The notes beneath the pieces were generated by a model. It saw nothing but the letters and a program-made list of their open reading frames with translations, did not search any database and was not told the origin of the DNA. A stretch of 64,000 nt of DNA from Cunninghamia lanceolata (Eukaryota; Streptophyta; Pinopsida; Cupressales; Cupressaceae): the NCBI GenBank assembly GCA_027924645.1, contig BSBN01001017.1:9388501-9452500 (forward strand), in the 5' to 3' direction. Position numbers and translations under genes: made by a program. Shown here piece by piece: positions 58,105-64,000 of this stretch. The stretch's first letter is position 1, and every line of letters starts with the position of its first letter.

Positions 58105-59294
58105 TGTAAACACCTAAAAATGACCATTTCATTGCATCACTTGCATTCTTCCAAACCCCTTGCATTTCAACATTAATTAAATAATCTAATTATTTAATTA
58201 ATTTCATCAAAATCATCAAATTCTTCCAAATCTTCTAAATGCGACATTAATTGAATAAATCCTCTTTATTTAATTAATTAAATCAAAATCAACTTTATTC
58301 TTCCAAAATTAAATAATTTTAATTATTTAATTAAATCATTATTGTCTTCTAATTTTCAAATCAACATCAATTGATTAAATTAAATATTTAATTAATTTAT
58401 CATCAAAATCCTCTTATCTACAATTAAATAATTTTCATTATTTAATTAAATCAAATTGTTATTCCAAATTTAAATAAATCATGCAAATTTATTTAAATTA
58501 TCTCAATCTCTAAAAATAAAATATAATCAAATATTTTATTTATTCTTCTAATCATGCACAAACAATTAAATAAATTTACTTATTTAATCTCAAATATCTT
58601 CCAATTCCTCTAAAAATAAATCTTGTTCCTCATGCACACAAAGTTAAATAATTTATTATTTAATTTATCTCAAATCATACAAAAAGCAAATTACAATTTG
58701 AGTTAATTGACTTGATCAATCTTATTTTTATCAACAACTCTTAAATTAGAAAAAAGCATTCTAATTTATGAAATCAAATCCTATCTTTATCAAAAAGCAA
58801 TTAACTCAAACAAAAATATCTTTTTGTGTGACACATGTCAGGTGCACATTTATCATGAATATTAGATTTATCTCATCCATTGATTCCATTGAATTTTCTG
58901 GACCATTGATCGATATTTATTGAAACCTATATAAACCCCCCTCATCTTCATAACCAATCCTCTTTGATCATTGAATCTCTTCGATCATTTATTCTCAAGC
59001 ATTCCTTAACAGCGAATTCAACATACATTGCATCATTGAGCACATTGATCTTTTGAGCATGAACACTACCTACATCCGCTTGTTGCAAATATGGTTTCGC
59101 AACGTTATTGAGAAATCTACATTCATACAAAGAGAACTATACAATCTAGGTGAAGTCTTTCTTGTTTTAAATTGATTTATTCATTGATATTGGATTTTAC
59201 TTAGATTGAGCTCTTTATATTATGGGTAATTGAGTTGTTATTATCATTGCTTTGTGATTTTATCATTCGACCTCTCAATTTTTCCTCATACACA
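58105..59294 (+). repeat. 3' LTR of element H
   Basis: Partner of 29078-30273. Ends CCTCATACACA; the next base begins RNase H coding sequence of copia element G on the minus strand. Confidence 0.9.
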
Positions 59295-60948
59295 TGGGAC
59301 AATTACCCCTAACTTTTGTCGGAGATCCTTAAAGGTGTCCTTTGCAAGAGCCTTAGTAAAGATATCTGCAATTTGATCCTTTTTTGGAACATATTCCAAC
59401 TTCACTTCCTTGTCTACAACCTTCTCTCTCAAAAAGTAATACTTGATTGCTATATGCTTAGTTCTAAAATGCATCACTGGATTCTTGGAAATATTGATAG
59501 CACTTGTATTATCACACAAAATAGGAATAGGCTCATCATATAATACCTTGATATCCTTCAGAGTTTGCTTCATCCACAACACTTGTGTACAGTAGGAGGT
59601 TGCTACAATATACTCTACCTCTACAGTTGATAAGGACATTGAGTCTTGCTTCTTCCTTTTCCATGAAACCAATCTACTTCTTAGAAAGAAAGCACCACCA
59701 CTTGTACTTCTTCTATCATCAACACAACCAGCCCAGTCAGCATTAGTGTATGAACTTATATCAAAGTCATCACCTTTTGGATACCATAGACCATAGTTCA
59801 GAGTTCCTTTCAAGTATCTAAATATCCTTTTCATTGTCTTCTCATGTGTTTTCTTAGGATTGGCTTGATATCTGGAAACCACACATATTGCATGCAGAAT
59901 GTAAGGTCTAGAAGCAATCAAGTACAACAATGCTCCAATCATAGACCTATAAACAATCTAATCCACCTTTGAAGACTCATCATCTTTTCTCAAGTGACAT
60001 CCAGTGACCATGGGAGTACTCACTAGTTTTGAATCCTCCATACCAAACTTCTTCAACAATTATTTGACATACTTAGCTTGAGAAATAAAGATACCACCAT
60101 CTAGCTAGAAAATTTGAAATCAAAGGAAGAAAGACATTTCACCAATCATGGACATCTCAAACTCTTTTTGCATCTCCTCTACAAACCTTTTACACATATC
60201 ATCATCTCCACCAAAAATGATGTCATCAACATATACTGCAACTATCAAATTCATGTCTCCTTCTTCCTTTATATAAAGATCACTATCTGTGGTACCTTTC
60301 TTAAAGCCCTGCTAAAGTAAGTACTTATCTAATCTTGCATACCAATCCCTAGGTACTTTCTTGAGACCATACAAAGCCTTTTTAAGTCTACAAACCATGT
60401 CTGGATCTTTTGATATCTAGAAACCATCTGGTTTTTCAATGTATACTTCTTCTTCTGGGTCACCATTCAGAAATGTTGACTTGGCATCCATCTGATATAC
60501 TTTGAAGTTCTTATGAGAAACAAAAGAAAGGAACATTTTGATTGCCTCCATCCTTGCTACTGGAGCATAAGTCTTCTCAAAATCAATGCCTTCTACTTGA
60601 GTGTATCCTTTACATACTAATCTTGTTTTGTTCCTTACAACTTCACCTTCTTCATTCAATTTGTTCCGGAACACCCATTGTGTTCCTATAATATTCTTAT
60701 TTGCTGGTCTAGGAACCAAATCCCATGTTTGATTCTTCTCAATCTAATCCAATTCTTCTTCCATGGCTTTTATCCATCCATCATCCTTGTTGGCTTCAGC
60801 AAAGGTCTTAGGTTCTACTTTTGATAACAAACATAAGTTTACTTGCTCATGTGTCTTGGCAAAACTTCTTCTTGTCTACATTCCTTCATTCGTGTCTCTA
60901 ATGATTTGTTTTGCAGAGTGATTCTTTTGGACATACTTTGTTGGAGTC
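59295..60948 (-). pseudogene. RT and RNase H of copia element G
   Basis: The minus frame enters from the right at 60948 with the region before RT (DGWIKAMEEELD), then [28 protein letters not shown] box with STFLNGD, and the catalytic YVDDIIFGG near 60230. RNase H follows at 59942-59300: NADWAGCVDDRRSTSG, SLSTVEVEYIVA, CDNTSAI and KKDQIADIFTKAL. SIRE/Maximus-type features are clear. Stops at several Gln-like positions interrupt it. The 3' end is cut by element H, and the 5' part by element D at 60949. Confidence 0.85.
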
Positions 60949-62184
60949 TGTAATGTCGAAAAATGTCCCCTTGGGGGCTTTTCCTTCATAAGGTTTAGCT
61001 CCCGGGTATCTTAGTTGCATTTAGAACATATTACATCATATTTCAACATCCCGATGAGAAAACCCCTAAGACTCTTGGTAAATGGGACCTAGGGGGGCCA
61101 CTTGAGATAACCCCTGCCCAAAATAGAGGGGAGGACTTAGGTACCCGTGCCCTAGTCCTGCCCTATTTTGGGGCAGTCCCAATTTTTGGGTGTCAGCTTG
61201 TGACGGTTATTTAGATCCTATGCCAACACGGTAAGTTTAAATTATGAAATTCTTGGTCAGAGTGTTTATAGTTGCATATATATGCATGTTTAGGCATTCA
61301 TTTGTAGACTAGATTGTTATTATGAACTTTATGCATCCTAAAGGTGATTCAAGGCTTTCATTGTGTTGCAAGAGCAGATTTGTGTTGTATATGTGTTTGT
61401 GTTTGCAGATTTGAGCAATCATCTCCTAATGGCATGAAGAGCTTCTTCCTCCATGAGATCTTCACTACAAGGTGACATTCATTTGTGTTTGTAAGAATTT
61501 ATCATCTGGTTTTTGCATTTTCCTCCCAAGGGCATGCACTCTCTATCTGACAACGGTGTTCAGAAGGCTTGAATGTCTCTCCGAGGCTTGACTAAGGCAA
61601 GCCTCTAAACACCACAATCCCCTCCCAAAGTTTTTATGATTGCAGGTTACAGGTTGGAGTTACAGACAAAGTGAAGTTGCATGAGCATACAATAGAGTGT
61701 TGAAATTGTAGATCAAAGAAAGAAATAGTGCCTAGACTAGGGTACCCGCTCATTAGTCCTTGAAGTTTTGTGATGGGAAAACCTTCAGTACAACAGGAAA
61801 ATGTTACAGATCTTGTTTGTAGATCCCAACAAAAAGTAGGGTACTGGACTTGGGCACCCACTTTTTAGTTCCCGACTATTCTATCTTCGAACCTCAAAAA
61901 TAGGTGCACAGTTATTTGTTATTTCATATCTTTCTATAGCAACATTTTCTGTAATTCATCCATTTACTATCGTATTTGCATAATTAGGGTTTTAAGGTAT
62001 AATTGAGCATAAGAGAAAATAATTGGCAATCAAATCATAAAAATCTAAGTTTCCCTACATCTCACAGTGACCAAGGGTAGGATAGTACATTGCAACTTGA
62101 CCCTAGGTCCTTGAATGAAAGGGTGAAAGGAGGATATACACCAAAACTACCAAAAACTCAAACATACAAATTTTACGCTTTACA
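60949..62184 (+). repeat. 5' LTR of plus-strand element D (A/C/D family)
   Basis: TGTAATGTCG ... ACGCTTTACA, 1236 bp; aligns with 1304-2544 and, inverted, with 17394-18635. It is followed by a PBS and a protease-fold ORF as in element C. The partner LTR is right of the window. Confidence 0.8.
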
Positions 62185-62187
62185 TTT

Positions 62188-62200
62188 TGGTGAACCCGTG
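62188..62200 (+). other. PBS of element D
   Basis: TGGTGAACCCGTG three bases after the LTR; matches the site of element C. Confidence 0.7.
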
Positions 62201-63597
62201 TTATTGGACTTATTTGCACCTTGATGAGTGTTTTTCTTCAGATTTATAGTAATTTCATTCACTCATATAGTCATTCATCTTATTGTATTGAAAAATTTAC
62301 AAAAAAATAAGGAAAATTGGAAAAATAAATTGCATTCTAGGGTTTGCATGTTGCATCAATTAATTTAAATTTCATCAAATTTCTGATTTTTGCATTAGAT
62401 CTTATTTAAATTACAAAAAATTTATTAGTTTACATTGCATTTTCATCACAAAATTGCTAGGGTTTTGTTGAAAAATGTGAATTTTGCATATAACCTAGTA
62501 ATTCCAAAATCTAGGGTTTGTAGGTAAAATCTTGTTTCATATTTTTCTACTGATTTTAAAGGCTCATTTAAATTTGCATTTGGTTGTAGTCTTGCATTTT
62601 AGAAAAAAATTGCATTTATATTTCAAAAATTTGTAGTTTTGCATAGAAAAATTCAATAAAAAAAACTAGCATTTCCATTGATTTTTCATTAGATTTGCAC
62701 TTGCATTTTGTATGTTAATCATTTTCAAATATGCGAGCATGTAATTTTCATCATATATCAGCATTCAAAACATTCATATAACATTTTACATCAAGATCTC
62801 AAACCTAGGGCTTGAAAAACATTGATTTTCACTAGATTTGGCCTTATCGACTCTCTAAACTTGCACTATAGGCATGTTGTAAAGAATATTTTTGCACTAA
62901 TTGACTGGTATAAGTGGTATTATCTGTTGACCCTCATAAAATTCTTTACAGCACCTTGTTATTGGCCTCTTTTATTGAAAACTTGGTGAAAAACTACATA
63001 TTTTTGCTATTTTTGCCCTAGAGTTTGGCGTAGTTTGCACCCTAAGCATGTTGTAATAGATTTTATTCTTGTAGGTGACTGATATTACTGATATTATTTG
63101 CTTTACCTTCTTAAATTCCTTACAACACCCCTTTGGCTAGGTCTTGGAATTGAAAAACGTAAAAAATTACCTATTTTTGCTATATTTTCACTAGGGTTTG
63201 ACCTAGAGTGGCACCATAAGTGTGTTGTGACTGATATAATTTTTTGTTCATCATCATTTTCTTCACAACACCCTTTTCCATGCTCTTTTGCATTGAGATT
63301 TGGTGAAAAACTACTTTTTTTAGTGTATTTTCACTATGTTTTGGTCTATCATCATCTTAGATTTGCATCAAGAGTGTGTTGTGAAGAATCATATTACTGT
63401 ATTAAACTAAAATTAGACATATTATTTTCTTCCCCTGATCAAAATCCTTGCAACACCTTTGCTTTCACTTATTGGCACTGAAAAAGTACAAAAATCAAGT
63501 ATTTAAGGTCACTTTCGCACATAGTTTTACACTTGTCCTTTGCATACTTTTGAAAATTTGTTAAAATCTAATTTTGTATTGATTTGAGAATATAAAC
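62201..63597 (+). other. Leader of element D
   Basis: AT-rich leader with no supported ORF. A loose ~200-bp repeat of the type 'GTGTTGTGA...CTTACAACACC...CTTTTGCATT' recurs between about 62870 and 63500. The repeated unit contains CACCCTTTTTGGC-like and TTGAAAAAC-like pieces, and may be a structured packaging or translation leader (inference). Confidence 0.5.
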
Positions 63598-64000
63598 ATG
63601 GCCTCTAAATGCAACAACAACAATAGGTTCCCTCCTAGGCCTTGCTTGAAGAGAAAGGTCCCTGAACCTAAAATTGTGTTTACACCTCATGATAGAACAA
63701 TTGGAGATATTGAGGGACCTCTTTACATCACTATGAACATAATGGGAAACCCTGTGGATGGAACCCTTATTGATCCTAATTACATGACTAATGTGGCCAT
63801 AGAAGTGTTCCTCTATTTACATAATTTAATGCAACGATCTTATGACCCTTTGGATAAAATGATCAAAACATATAAGGGAACCTTTATAAAAACTTTGGGT
63901 AAGATATCATTGTTGGTAACTATATTTGAAAACATGTAGAACAATGGTTTGATGTTATCCCCATTTCTAACCACTTTTGCATAAAATTGGGACACCCTTG
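63598..64000 (+). pseudogene. Protease-fold ORF of element D (runs off the window)
   Basis: ATG 63598 (MASKCNNNNRFPPRP), a TAG at 63937 and a frameshift, after which FDVIPISNHFCIKLGHP continues to the window edge. It aligns with the element C ORF; shared blocks include KRKVPEPKIVFTPHDRTIG and VDGTLIDPN. The active-site position reads IDPNYM, so the DxG motif is absent here too. It is the first ORF after the leader; no Gag precedes it. Confidence 0.7.

Larger units (their letters stand above)
29078..59294 (+). mobile_element. Tat-type Ty3/gypsy element H, 30.2 kb with two insertions
   Basis: LTRs of 1196 and 1190 bp with roughly 95% identity by eye (TGTAGACACC / TGTAAACACC ... CATACACA), a PBS-like site, a long leader, gag, protease, a G-patch-containing linker, RT, gypsy RNase H, archaeal-type RNase H, integrase, a 2.2-kb 3' UTR and a PPT. 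Removing insertions I (8.8 kb) and J (6.8 kb) leaves about 14.7 kb. Flanks AGGGG and TGGGA match at only three of five positions. It is inserted into copia element G near the end of RNase H. Stops, frameshifts and catalytic substitutions show it is inactive. Confidence 0.9.
26773..60948 (-). mobile_element. SIRE-like Ty1/copia element G, split by element H
   Basis: Minus-strand copia element made of a 3' LTR (26773-28756), a short 3' internal stretch (28757-29077) and RNase H plus RT coding sequence (59295-60948), with the 30-kb element H between them. The RNase H C terminus stops exactly at the right end of H, and noncoding copia sequence continues at its left end. The remaining pol, gag and 5' LTR were displaced to the right of element D, outside the window. 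Confidence 0.75.

Overview
The window looks like intergenic DNA from a seed plant with a very large genome, probably a gymnosperm. It is AT-rich, I found no host gene, tRNA or rRNA, and almost all of it is LTR retrotransposons stacked inside one another. The lineages are Ty3/gypsy of the Tat type (archaeal-type second RNase H, 'aRH'), SIRE-like Ty1/copia, and several non-autonomous derivatives. The organism call is inference. The nesting map rests on direct-repeat LTRs, TG...CA ends, primer sites (PBS), polypurine tracts (PPT), target duplications (TSD) and coding frames that resume across insertions. LTR similarity was judged by eye.

Left block (1-18635). A minus-strand non-autonomous element C has its 5' LTR at 17394-18635 and its truncated 3' LTR at 2545-3506. 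Its one recognisable protein is a protease-fold ORF (15334-16511). It is interrupted by a 10.1-kb minus-strand Tat element L (4788-14915, LTRs about 2.4 kb), whose pol has lost the RT core. The 3' LTR of C is cut by a plus-strand relative A (3' LTR 1304-2544), and A is in turn cut by a minus-strand element E (5' LTR 93-1256).

Middle (18636-26772). Unassigned DNA, a 488-bp solo LTR, a Ty3 gag fragment, and a plus-strand non-autonomous element F (from 20464) whose LTR ends match those of L.

Right block (26773-64000). The 3' LTR of F is cut by a minus-strand SIRE-like copia element G (26773-60948). G is split by a 30.2-kb plus-strand Tat element H (29078-59294). H is split twice: by a minus-strand SIRE-like element I (31204-39966), which itself holds a solo LTR K (35336-36680), and by a 6.8-kb unit J (42076-48880). 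G is finally cut by element D (LTR 60949-62184), which runs off the right edge. At 35336-36680 the nesting is five deep: F, G, H, I, K.

The most unusual object is J. It has TG...CA ends, a perfect 5-bp TSD and sits inside the gag frame of H, yet it shows no LTR pair. The simplest reading is a giant solo LTR whose U3 carries an ORF of about 1,430 codons with its own 5'-UTR intron. Element I carries a seemingly related large ORF where pol should be. All 18 premature stops in the J ORF are one C-to-T change from Gln or Arg codons, mostly CAG to TAG, as expected from methylation-driven decay. Nothing here appears intact enough to transpose on its own.
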